This document shows, piece by piece, positions 20,390-31,690 of a DNA stretch of 64,000 bases. The notes under the pieces are model-generated. The model was given only the letters and a program-made list of their open reading frames with translations. It was not told where the DNA came from and did not search any database. Made by a program: the position numbers and the translations under genes. Numbering within the stretch: position 1 is the stretch's first letter; every line of letters begins with the position of its first letter. The stretch is from Gracilaria domingensis (lineage: Eukaryota; Rhodophyta; Florideophyceae; Gracilariales; Gracilariaceae): the NCBI GenBank assembly GCA_022539475.1, contig VCMS01000016.1, positions 386,335 through 450,334 on the forward strand, written 5' to 3'.

Positions 20390-23300
20390 GACCTCCATAC
20401 AAGAATGCTGTGCGCACATCAAACTGGATAGAATCGAGCACATTGGCAACCATATGCGATAGTACAGCTATACCTGTGCTGTATTTGACTACTTGTGAAA
20501 GAAGTACTTCGTAGTCAAGTCCCGGTCGCTGTGAGAAACCATGAGCTACTAATCGTGCGCGGTATCGCTCGAGTTTGCTTTCCGCATCACGTTTCTTGAG
20601 AAAGATGCAGCCGCAGCTGATCGGCTTGCAGTCTGGCGGTGGCTCGATCAGTTCCCAGACAGATCATTGCGACATGTGGTTCATCTCCTCACGCATTGCA
20701 GCCTTTCATTCTGTGGCATCACTACCGTTCAACACGTCGCGCACAGTCAGTGGCGAGTCAACTTCAGTATTTTTCATAGCATTTACGCTAAGCATGGCGA
20801 GCACTGCATCTGGGGAAAATCGATTCGGTGCTTTACGCGTTCGTGTAGAGCGTCTGGGCTTTGCTAGGTAGTGGGTGACATCCTAGGGGTCATACGAAAG
20901 CTTCGCTGTAGTATGGAGGAAGTCATTCTAATCCTTGATGTCCTCTTTCATCAAACCTCCATTCTTCATCATCTTCATGCTTCTTCATTTCGATGTTATC
21001 CAAGTCTCCAAGCTTCGCTTCAGTCTTCTCCGCGCCATGCTCCGCTTCATTACAACTGATCTCACCAAGTTCTTCTTCGTTGCTGTCTTTGCTAGACGTA
21101 GAGTCAGACGAAGATGGCCATACAATGACAGCCTTCTTAAAGGTCACGTCCTTGGATACAATTGTACGATTCTCATTAGAGATGTACACTCTGGAGCACT
21201 TCCCACTTTCGTATCTAATGAGAATGCCCTTAGTGACACGCTTGTCGTACTTCGCGCTTCGGTGACGACGTTACTTCGGAATATGCACGTAGAATTGTGC
21301 ACCGAAAGTTTGAAAGTGGGATAGGTCCGGCTTCTTGCCAGTAAAAACCTCCAGTGGTTTCATGTCAGGTTCTCCTTCCCTACGAACGAAGGTTGGGTTT
21401 CTCAGGTAGTTTACATTCTTGACCGCTTCCTTCTACAGCTGTTGGCTGTGTGGGGTACCCTATATCATGCGGGACATTGTTCGTGCTTTGTCATTCCATG
21501 TACGGTTCAAGCGTTCCACCTTCCCGTTTCATTCGGGACTGTACGCTGGGGCTGGCTCCAATGCCACTCCCTTCCTTTTGAAGCAGGTCCTCGATGCGTT
21601 TGAAAAATACTCCGTCGCCTTATCAAAACGGAAAAGTTTGGGTGTTTTTCCTGATCGGTTCTCAAGTAAAGAAACCACGTCTTTCATACAAGCTTCAACT
21701 TGACTGCTGTTCTTCATGAAGCGTACCACCGACACAAAAATCTTGTTTTCGTACGTAGTGACGACATACTTCGACTTCGACACACTCTCGAACTTCATTG
21801 GTCCTATCACATTAGAGTGAACGAGGTCCAGGACTTCAACGTGCCCATGAGAGGCAGTCTTGGACGTTTTGAGGGCTTGCTTCGCTTTTTCAAACGCGCA
21901 CGGTTCGAAGTGTCCAAAATCGCGCAGGGTTTCTCTTCGTACTCCAGTGATCAGCGGTAGAGTCTTACGAATGTACTCCAACCTTGAATATCCAAGACGA
22001 TTATGCTACGTAAGGCAGAATGAGTCTCCCTATCGAGCAAGCAATAAGCTCGTATTGTGGTAATCTGCAGGCGCAAGTTTGATCTCATGAAGTCCTTCCT
22101 CAAGTTCTCTTCCAGTTCTTACACCCGCCATGGTCTGCTGGTGAATGATTGCTGTCATTCCTGACCTGCCATCATGAGACATGAACACCTTCATGTATCC
22201 TCTACGACGTATGGCGCTGACCGCAAGTAGTTTGCACATGAGTTGAGGGACGTAGAGTACGTCATTCAGACTTATCTTCGTCCTTTGTCCCTTTAAATCA
22301 TATATCAAGTACTCAACTCTACCCTGTCTACGTACCGGAAGCTTGGTTCCATCTCCGACAGAAACATTTTTCTTGAGAGAGGCATTCACACCATGGACGA
22401 AGTAGTTCTGGTTGTTCGTGATGTGCTTTGATGTACCGGAGTCCATGTACCAAGATGTGTCCTGTTCTTCTCTGACCTTGTGATTCGCGATGTATCCTGT
22501 ATCCTTGATGACGATGTTTTCGTCGCCTGATGTGTCCTGCGAAATATCGATCATTTCCGTAACCGGAGTCTCTTCGTCTTCGAGATCAGTGACGGCCAGA
22601 GCAGCAACAATGCTATCCATAGCTTCATCGCCACTGCCGGAGTTAGATTACTTCTCTCCTGATCGGTTCTTCTTGCCCTTGTAGCTGTTACTACGCGGGT
22701 TCTTCTAGCATTTCTTCTTAATGTCTCCATTCTTGCCACATTGAAAGCATTCACGGTCCTCTGAGGACCGCTTGGTACGCACTTCAAGAGCTTTCGCGTG
22801 TCGTGTTCCCGAGCTCGAGGCTCTGCTCTCCTTCATTGACTGTTCCTTTCTTGCAATGAGACGTGTTACAGCATCCTTCAGACTAGTACCGACCTCTACA
22901 GTGACATCAAAGTCCTTCGTGAGATCTCTCAGGATCGCCCGCGGTGTCTCAGCGTCAGAGAAGGTGTGTCCAATACCATTAAGTTTCATCTCTATCACCG
23001 CGAGTCGGTTCAAGTAGTACAATACACGTTAATTGACATCCATACGCATGTCCTGATACTGTTCTAATAAAGCATCAATGTTTGCCTGCGATATCATCTC
23101 AAAGTTTGACTTCAGAGTCTCTCAAATCGCTTCAGGATTCTTAACGCTCATCACAGACGCAACCCACTACTCGTGAGCCGAGAGTAGTATCAATGTTAGT
23201 GCCGTGTCTCTTTTGGTCTCGAACTTTTCTTTCATTTTTTCGTCGTCAGGCTTGCGCTCCTCATCAGAAACCAAGCGCCAGACACGCCTCCAACGTAAAA

Positions 23301-23618
23301 CTAGTTCCATTTTGTGCGACCACATGAAGTAGTTATCCCCTATGAGAAGCGGAATACGCAGCTTTGCCGCATCGACGAAGGAGTCGTTTACCGCAGAGTA
23401 GAAATCAGCCAGAAAGAAGGAAAGAAAAAAGAATCACAGTAGAGCAAAAGAGCCCGATAACCTGTAGAAAGAAAACTCAGTCAAGCAGCTTGTCGCTCGC
23501 ATAGTTGTTTATTCTGTCTACGAGCTACTACTTTTATATCTCCAGCTTCCAGCAACTACCTCACACAAAATACAAACATCTGTATTTTGTGTTCCTGTTC
23601 CTACTTTTGTTAGTAACA
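20390..23618 (-). mobile_element. Copia element, family C, partial and heavily decayed
   Basis: Read on the minus strand: 5' LTR (23,463-23,618), leader, Gag (about 23,420-22,730) with zinc knuckle CFQCGKNGDIKKKC, protease region with DSGTSKHIT (about 22,440-22,410), integrase region (about 21,980-21,400), and the start of reverse transcriptase (YRARLVAHGFSQR, DVRTAFLYGGL; about 20,560-20,400). The rest of reverse transcriptase, RNase H and a 3' LTR are not present. It is broken, with well over ten breaks, and clearly older than the A and B families to the right. Family membership is secure from the domain order. Confidence 0.8.
23463..23618 (-). repeat. 5' LTR of Copia family C, 156 bp
   Basis: On the minus strand the sequence starts TGTTACTAAC and ends TTTCTACA. 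It holds a TATA box (GATATAAAAG) and an AATAAA signal. GGTTATCGGGCTC follows immediately and resembles the half-tRNA primer site of families A and B. No second copy was found, so the boundaries rest on the TG...CA ends and the adjacent primer site. Confidence 0.6.
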
Positions 23619-23724
23619 GTCTGTTTCGGACGCACAGAGAGCAGCCGCAGCGTCTCGCACATCTTCCACGCTGACGTCGCAGTGCTCTGAACTTTTCGTT
23701 GTGCCAAAGGCCGTGCGGCACTAA

Positions 23725-26640
23725 CGATCAGTTATTTCACACATCGTTTCAAACGAATGCCCTTTGGACTCACAAAGGCACCCGCCACGTTCCAAGAAGC
23801 ATTGTACATTCTACTGGCTCCATAGAAATGGAAGACCTGTTCGGTATACCTCGATGACATCATCATCTTTTCCAACAACATGGATGATCATTTGTCTCAT
23901 GTGCGAAAAATCATGCATGTTCTGCGCCATGTCGGAATAACTCTGAAGTTAAAGAAGTGCGAGTTTCTCACCCATTCGGTTCAGTGTCTTGGACATACGA
24001 TCCGTCCCGGAAAGCTATCGATTGACGAAGTTCCTGTGAAGTCCTTGAAGGAAGTTAAGCATCCGACGAATCAAAAGGGACCCCCGTTCACCCTACAAAA
24101 TTTTTTTTCATTTTCGTGAGTGCAAATGGAGTCCATCTTTCGGGGTGTTTAGCCTCCAACTGCACTCTGCCTGTACGCCATCCGCGTTCCTATGTGACAC
24201 CCTTGGCAGGGCATTTTAATTTTTTAATAGTTTATTTCATTATTGTGAGTGCGCGTGGAGTGCAAACTGAGATCGTGTTGGACGAAGTGCGGACAATGCG
24301 GGCGCAGATGGAGTGCAACATGTATCGCGTGCACTCCAAGTGCGCTCCATGTGCTTAGCGGGCATCTACCAATGTGACACCGCGAAATTAGGCTGCAATC
24401 GCATATTGATCGCACTCAATGCGCCATCCGTTTGGCATCCACGTACCATCCATTTTTGCCATCCAACCGCAAATTGCACTTCCCTTTTTCCAAAAATTTC
24501 TCACATGGTCTTTTCTTGGACTTCGCAACGTGTATCGTAGATTCGTTCCGAATTTTGCCGAGATCTCGGCTCTCCTTAACAAGCTTTTGAAGAAGAGCAA
24601 GCCAGATGAGCTGGAACCCTTCAGAAAAGCGGAAGCTTCCGCATTTCAGTCCCTTGTGGACGCTATAACGTCACTACCAGTTTTGGCTTAACCAACTCCT
24701 GGTTTACTATACTCGGTTGACACAGAGCGTAGCCTCTACAAAGTTGGTTGCGCTTTGTCCCAAACCTTGGAAGACTAAACTTGTAGACGGATTGGCTATT
24801 GGTGAAGGACACTGAACGCACATGAGAAGAAATACTCAGTATCTGAGAAAGAATGTTTGGCCATCGTCTGGGAGTTGAACATACGGCGACCGTACTTAAT
24901 GGGTACTCACTTTGTGCTGCATACCGACCATTCGGCTCTCCTTTGGCTCTTCAGAATATCGGAACCTTCTGGTAGCTTAATGCGATGGCATCTCCGTCTA
25001 GCGGAATTTGATTTCGAAGTTCATTATAGGAGAGGTTCTCTGAACTGCCAAGCAGATTCCCTTTCTCATCAAAGGACTAACGCTTAAATCTCCGCCACGG
25101 AAGAGTTAGAGATACCGTGTTTTATGGTTATTACCGAGGATGGTTTGATCGAGACGACAGATGGTGACGTGTGTGACGATTTATCCGTTACCGAATCCAC
25201 AGAACCACTGTCCGGTTCCTTTGTGCTTATTACTTCTGAGGAGATGATCAAAGAGCATATGTTCGATCCATTCTGTATGAAGATACACTCTCGCCTCAAT
25301 GGAGGTTTTCAGATCCCGTTAGCTATGAATGACTAAGGGTATCTTCGTTCTTTCCGTTAATAAGGAAGATCTACAGATTGTGGTACCTCATACTCTACAA
25401 CAGATAGTTTTACATCTCTCACATTATGTGAAACTGGGTGCTTACTCTGTCGGAAAGAAGTTGTACTTGACTCTACGCAGAGATTTCTATTGGCCCGGAA
25501 TGGCGATACACTGCTATGCAGTTCGCCGTGGTTGTACGGAATGCTCTAAGAACAATGTCCGTCTCCGGAAATACTCGAAGAAGCTCAAGATTTTTCCTGC
25601 AAGGGGTCCACTGGAGTTCGTGGCGATTGACATTCTCGAATCGCTACTCCGCTCGTGTTCTTCGTTCTCTTTTGGTCTTTACGGACAGGTTTCCCAAATT
25701 GGTTCGTGCAGTTTCTTTAAGGACAATTACTGCAATGACGATAGCGTAACCGTTCGTCCAGCATTGGATTTTTGTCTACGGCCCACCTGTTAAGGTTCTA
25801 TGCGACAATGGAGTACAATTCGCTTCGAAAGTCTTTCAAGACGTCTGCCGTATCCTTGATGTAAGGAATCTGTTTACCACTACTTATCATCCCCAAGGGA
25901 ATGGTCACGTTGAACGGTTCAACCGTACGATGCTTAACGAATTAAGATCCTATGTATCGGATCACCCTAAGAATTGGGATTTATTCACAGACGCTATTAC
26001 GTATACCTACAACACACAGATTCACCGCGTCACCGGCCTATCTCCATTTGAACTCGTACTGTCGATGATACTACCTCCGGGTGCTATCGAGTCTCAACCC
26101 GGGTTGGGCACGTTCCCTTCACACTGGTTATATCGAGATACCTGGAAGGCTTGGTTAGAAAAGATGATTCCAGTTGCTCGGAAAGCTATGGCTAAATCAC
26201 AAGCTGCCAACAATTTTAACTGTGAAAAGCGACTTCGTACACCGCTACCATCGGTTCTTAGTCCGGGCGACCTTGTTTTTGTCGGTAAGGAATATTAAAA
26301 TCCTGAGAAGAAACCAAAAAACAAACTCTCTCCTATTGCTGAGGGACCTTACAAGGTAATTTATACAAGGACAGACACTTTCGTGTTGGATATCCATGGC
26401 CTCCATGAACGGCTCTCACGAGATCAAGTCACTGTTGCTCCGAATCCTACCGTGAAAACTCTCACTGTACCTCCGCAGGGTAATTCAAGTCAAACTGAAG
26501 CTACCTCGCTGCCACGGCTCGCTACAGTTCGGTACCCAGATCCAGACTTGACTGACTTGCCGCAGGAATCGGCTATTTACTCATCTACTCTATTCGAGAA
26601 TCCTGTGGTCCACACGCCCGTGTAACCACAGCACCTGAGG
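23725..26640 (+). mobile_element. Ty3/Gypsy element pol, partial and decayed
   Basis: Plus-strand pol in Gypsy order: reverse transcriptase (MPFGLTKAPATFQEAL at about 23,757; YLDDIIIFSN at about 23,851), RNase H (LHTDHSALLWLF at about 24,920), the integrase zinc region and core (about 25,380-25,900), and an integrase C-terminal part (SPGDLVFVGK at about 26,260). Gag, protease and LTRs were not found. It is broken, with roughly ten or more breaks, plus one foreign insertion (about 24,078-24,505). Old. Confidence 0.8.
24078..24505. mobile_element. ~430-bp insert inside the Gypsy reverse transcriptase-RNase H region
   Basis: Gypsy homology stops near 24,078 and resumes near 24,505. The stretch between is non-coding and carries GGAGTGCA and TGCACTCC motifs (about 24,115-24,355) like those at 19.85-20.35 kb. 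Clear terminal inverted repeats or a target duplication were not visible. It could be a non-autonomous transposon, SINE-like insert or satellite patch. Confidence 0.5.
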
Positions 26641-27104
26641 TTGTCACCGCACCGATATCTCAGCCTGAGAAGAGAGAAGAGAAGCATGACGTTGCTGTTT
26701 CTTTCTCGATACCGAGCTCTGCACCTCGCGGTGATGAGTTGCCACAGCGTGGAAATCCTCAGAAACATTTGGTTTCTTCCGTTAGGAATCGTTCGTCGAC
26801 TACGAAGACTGTGTCTGCAGACCCTGAATTATCGCTTGAGAGGATTACTACACCGAAGTCTACCTCTTTCAGGTCATGCATAATGCTACCGAGCACGCGC
26901 TCGTGGGAGACTCAGCACACGTGCAGGGCATGTGCCCACTCGCTTACTACGAGCTTCAGGAATTGCGACCTGGCATTTTTTCCCACTTGGGCGACGACTA
27001 CAGTACCTAACAAAGGTCTTTCAACCGCCCATTGTTGAACGGTCTTGTCTGTTTGGAAACTGCGCCGTACGCAAGGGAAATCGGATAATTTTGGCATTTT
27101 TGAT
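26641..27104. other. Sequence between Gypsy and Copia remnants
   Basis: Open, coding-like plus-strand sequence continues past the integrase tail to about 26,990 and may be the eroded 3' end of the Gypsy element. No chromodomain could be confirmed. The last ~100 bases match neither neighbour. Confidence 0.4.
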
Positions 27105-29122
27105 GCGTTACAAGTCAGAATCGGTGCCGCCTTTACCTTGCCCATCGTTGAACGCGGTATGTACACTTGGGTGAGCAGCATCGATCTGATCCTTGTTAGC
27201 GCCATCACGTTGCTACTTGAAACAGTTCTTCTGGATGTGACCTTTTATGCCAAAATTACTAATTTTTTTAGTAACACACAACCGACTTCAATGACTTCCT
27301 ACGAACCTGGCACCCCACACGTGCTGCATCACTAACGGAATCCTGCTTGGCACGATCCCTCGTGCATTGCTTTTCTTACAACAGACGGCTTTTCACAAAC
27401 TCCATGGTGAGTTCGCGATCTCCAATCGTGGTGTCAATTGCAACAATGAGTTGCTCAATACGTTCCAGAAGTCCATGTAGAGTGGCCATGGCAATGTCTT
27501 CTTCTTCAACGTTGACGTCCATACTCTTGAGGTCGGAGGCCCAGTGCCAAACAAGATTGATGAATTGCAACATCTCCTCGTCCTCGCGCATCTTGACAGA
27601 GTAGAAAGCACGTCTGGCTTTGACTCGGTTCTGGAGATTTTTGCGTTGAAACACATTGCAGATGGCCTTCCATGCGGCAGCAGCAGTCCCAATGTCATGA
27701 ATGTGATCTAAGTGCTCGTCGGCAGGCGTAAGTACAATGATTGCTCTGGGCCCCTTGTCTCGGATTTGCCATTTCGATAGTTCCTCTTCATCGGTGGGTG
27801 CAGAAGTGGTGAGATGGTTCTTGAGATCTTTCCGTGCAAGTACGTAATGAATCTTTTGCTCATGTGTGGAAGTTATCCTCACCCAACTTCTCGATCTTGA
27901 GCACACTGATTGAATCATTGTTGTGAGACGGAAACAGCGGGGCAAGTCAAATACGGCGGTGGCAGATAGGCAGCAACAGCAAACAACGACAGCAAACGGC
28001 AGCGGAAAAAAACAGCAGCAAATGACAAAAGCAAAAAACAACAACAACAAAAAGAACAACAATTAAAATTCGAGAGTCGGGACCACAAACAGGAACTAGA
28101 TTCTCAACACCTTAGGGGATCAGACAACTGACCCCCGGAGTGTCTCCGGGTAGGAAACGACTTCTGCAGTCTACCTTCTCCTGCGTTCCAGGACAAGGCG
28201 CGTTGCTCTCTACGAGACGTACAGAGGATGGTTAATCACCAAAGATATGTCTTCTCCACTTAACCCAATCTGGCCTCTTGCAAGAACTTGCGCGACCCCG
28301 AAACTGCAGCTACTATGACAAACCAAAGTACGCTCCTAACGAGCAAAAAATAATGCCCACACGCGGCCTGATCCTGAAAAGGAGGTCAGACTTCGGTACG
28401 TCGCCTCCGCGCTAAACCGAGTTTGCACGGATCAAAAGCTCGTTTCGGTTTTCCTTCACCATAAATCAAGAACACGACACAAAGTCAGGTCGACAACAAC
28501 AGAGGTGAGTCACCCAAGTCCAACAGTGCGTCACGGGACCTCGTCCACTTCAGCACTCGCGGTACTACCTGTTCTTCCGACCGACACCGTTATCCGCCTC
28601 GAAGGACCGGTGCGGGCCCGCTCAAAAGCACGTCCGCTTTGGTTCAAGCCGCCTGACTATCTTCCCAGATTGCTTGGATCAACCGCTCGTCGCTGGAACT
28701 CAGATGACAAACTCAAACGCTGAGCACACACAGTGCACAGATTTTAACAACTGCTGAGCACACACGCAGTGCACAGTCTTCAACGACAAACGGTCCTCAA
28801 CCTCTCGGATCAGAACCCGCAACACTATTCGGGATCCCAATAATAACGACAGAGGGAGACCAAACGAAACGGATAGCGATCGACAACACGGGCAAAAAAG
28901 AGCGCCCAAACACAAGATAAAGAACCAACGTCGAACCACTACCACCACAACGCCCTCAGAAAGGAATGCAAAACCGAAAGGAGAAGATCAACACCAACCA
29001 ACAACACGGTCAGCACACCTGACGCAACGACAAGGAGAACGAGAATGGAAAACAGCGAAGCGGGTAAACCGCGTTGAGGGAGAGCGGCGATAGACGAACG
29101 ATAACGGCAGGGGTCAGCGAGG

Positions 29123-29136
29123 CTGGGCCCATAACC
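29123..29136 (-). other. Primer-binding site of Copia A, half-tRNA type
   Basis: CTGGGCCCATAACC on the plus strand, that is GGTTATGGGCCCAG directly after the LTR on the element strand. It is complementary to the anticodon arm of initiator tRNA-Met. Confidence 0.75.
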
Positions 29137-29918
29137 TGATGGAGTTTATAGCTGGAAGGTTGAGAGAAAGGATGGGGGAGATGAAAAGGAGTTCGCCAGC
29201 TCTGGCTCAGAATTTAATTCGCGGTGCTTCAGTCACCGCTTACATAGAACTACTTTGCGCAACCATCGCACAACTCTAACTCCCAGCAATACCTAAACTA
29301 CTAGCCAGAGAAACTCAGTACTACCAATTATCTTCTAACATAACATGGTAACACTGCCACACTATCATGGCAGCTTACAACAACAAGCACAACAACGCAC
29401 AACAGTGCATAACAGTCCACAAAAACTTACATCCCTACACATAACCATGACCATGGACAGATTCACCTAGTGCCAACACACTGTAATCCTTACACGACAC
29501 CGTAACAGTTACGTACAAGCTGACCAACTAATGCCTTACCACAAACGCACTCTAAATCCTACGCCACCAACGACACCGCACTGTAATCCTCTTCACACCG
29601 CATCAACTCTTCACTATAGTGCCCAAGTTACACCAAGCTGTCCTCTACGTCCGCGTACATACGTGTGTACCCGGTGCATCATGTACAGTATGCCCAATGT
29701 ACTAGCTACACATGTGTACATCGGAAAGAACCCATTAGCTCCACAACAATTGTACCAACCACGATGCAAATGACCATTTGCAGTAGCCAATCAGAAGCAC
29801 TTTTCATGTTGGGTTTGCGCAGGGGCGCATATGCGCTTTTCCAACGGCACCCTTCAAAACAGCCGATGCTCCCCAGCACTTGTGGTTTTCAGTGACAGCA
29901 CAGGGTCAACATACAACA
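29137..29918 (-). repeat. LTR of Copia family A
   Basis: A 782-bp copy starting TGTTG on the minus strand and ending CCATCA beside the primer site. It matches the other A LTRs along its whole length with scattered differences. Confidence 0.85.
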
Positions 29919-29923
29919 ATAGT

Positions 29924-31690
29924 GCCGAAGGCGTTCTGTTGCAAGCACTGCCAGTCGCACTTCGGTTGACTCCAAGCGACACAGTGCGCGCATCATCGGA
30001 ACTCGATATGTTTCGAATCGAGATGCCAATTTTCCGAGGATTGGTTTGAAGAAAGTTGCTTTTAGCTTTCAATGGGAACTTCCAACTGTGACGTAAGCGC
30101 TACAAGATGGAGCGGATATTCGTAATTTGACATAACGAATACGCGGTACAGTCTCACACAGCTTTGTGTATCAAGTCCATTTCAGTCTGGCCATGCTCCG
30201 GCGAGGCTTTCAAGTCGACGTTGTGCAGACAGTACGCGTTCTACATGCTTCTCGGGTGTAGCTCCGGTGGTGTTTAAAGACACTCCAAGATACACCGCAC
30301 TACTCACAAGACTCAGAACATCACCGGAGTGAATGGAGTGGAGTTATTTTTGTTTCCTGGTAGTTGAAATACCACGGACTTACCATTCGCAGTATTCCAC
30401 GGCATGTACATCTCATTCCGAAAACTTCTACATACGTCCAAAAGTTGTTGTAGACCTTCATCGGTCTTTGCCATGAGTATCACATCGTCTTCAAACGCGC
30501 TTGCACCACGATCCGACACATGATATGGTACCTTCTGCACTCGATGCAGTAGCGAATCTATGTACATGTTGAACAATGTACAGCTGAACGGGTCACCTTG
30601 TGGCACCCCAAGAGTCATTCTAACATCAACTTTGTTCCAATTTGCAGTAATCTGAGCGTCGACTGGCTGCAGCAATAGAGTTGTCATCGCCGCATGTTCC
30701 GGTTGAAGCCTAGATGCGCATAATTGTGACAACAGTTTTCCGTCAACTTTGTCGTACGCCTTCGTCAAATCCAAAACAGCCATACGAGAATGGCCGATTG
30801 TGATGATGTTGTTCACCTGCACAATCGATTGTTCCGTTCCATTGTACTAAGAGAACTCATATTGAAATTCATGAAACTCGACACGGTTGAGCACAATCGA
30901 GTTGATTGTAGCTGTGATCACCTTGCGCAGATGCGACAGGATGTATATTGGACGGTAGTTGGATGGCACCGAGATGTCATTTTTCTTGTATATGGGAGAG
31001 ATACGCGTTTGTCGTAACGGTGTAGGTACCTAAACAAGTCTTCCACATGCGCGCCACAGCTTCATAAGTGCCGCCGCGCACAAGCCGGGACTCACCTGCA
31101 ACATTTTAGACGCCGCGTTATCTCTTCCAACCGATCTGTTCTTCCTCGCATTATTGATGGAAGTTGTCAATTCACTCTCGAATGAGTCCGGACCATCGAA
31201 TTTGGCCGCTTGCGCGCCGCATTGAGGTGGCTGATACTCAGCAACGAAGGCTGCGTCCTGCGAGTCTAACGGATTTCCGCGTTCCAACGCACGTGCACTA
31301 TGCTGCGGTCGTAACTTCCTCACCGAGTCGATTCGATTCACGGTTTCCGATGCTGTTTAATCTTCGGTGGTGTCTAGAAACTCTTCCAACAACTGTCTCT
31401 TCTTCGTTCGACAACGCCGTTTTATGAATCGGTCGAGCACTTTGTACTCATTCCAGATCGGAATGTTGCCACTCCGTTTCCATCGTCTGTAATATCTTGA
31501 TAGCATGCGGCTCAAATGGTCCAAATTGAAGTCCCAGAAGAACCGATATCGATCAGGACGCATAGATGATGAATTTATCCACGGGGTTCTGTGAGTGTCC
31601 ACAAGTTGCAGACACGCGTCTTCTGGGTCGCTTTCAGTGCTTATGTTGTCAAAACAGGAAACCACATCCGGTTGGGTTGACGCGTAATGC
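29924..31690 (-). mobile_element. LINE (non-LTR retrotransposon) fragment, reverse transcriptase region
   Basis: Read on the minus strand: a linker rich in Arg and Trp (about 31,690-31,360), the reverse-transcriptase approach (SVGRDNAASKMLQ; RISPIYKKNDISVPSNYRPI at about 31,010-30,950), AVLDLTKAYDKVD (about 30,785), GVPQGDPFSCTLFNMYID (about 30,610-30,555) and FEDDVILMAK (about 30,495). The thumb with YLGVSLNTTGATPEKHVERV follows (about 30,290-30,230). From 31,690 to 30,313 the frame is constant with three in-frame stops (31,359-31,357, 31,032-31,030, 30,849-30,847); a frame change near 30,310 follows. Endonuclease, 5' end and poly(A) tail are absent. The FEDD box replaces the usual FADD. The clade is not assigned. 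Confidence 0.75.

Larger units (their letters stand above)
27105..29918 (-). mobile_element. Copia family A, 5' part (LTR, leader, Gag)
   Basis: Read on the minus strand: LTR (29,137-29,918), primer site (29,136-29,123), a ~1.2-kb leader with conserved stem-loops (28,115-28,150) and a CAA/CAG-rich run, then the UBN2-type Gag (about 27,910-27,105) that includes the GIKGHIQKNCFK zinc-knuckle region. It is partial and broken, with several breaks. It looks older than the right-hand A copies because its Gag is more diverged. Confidence 0.85.

Noticed and set aside
26641-26999. Chromodomain at the end of the Gypsy integrase
   Set aside because: No convincing aromatic-cage or chromodomain pattern could be read in any frame.
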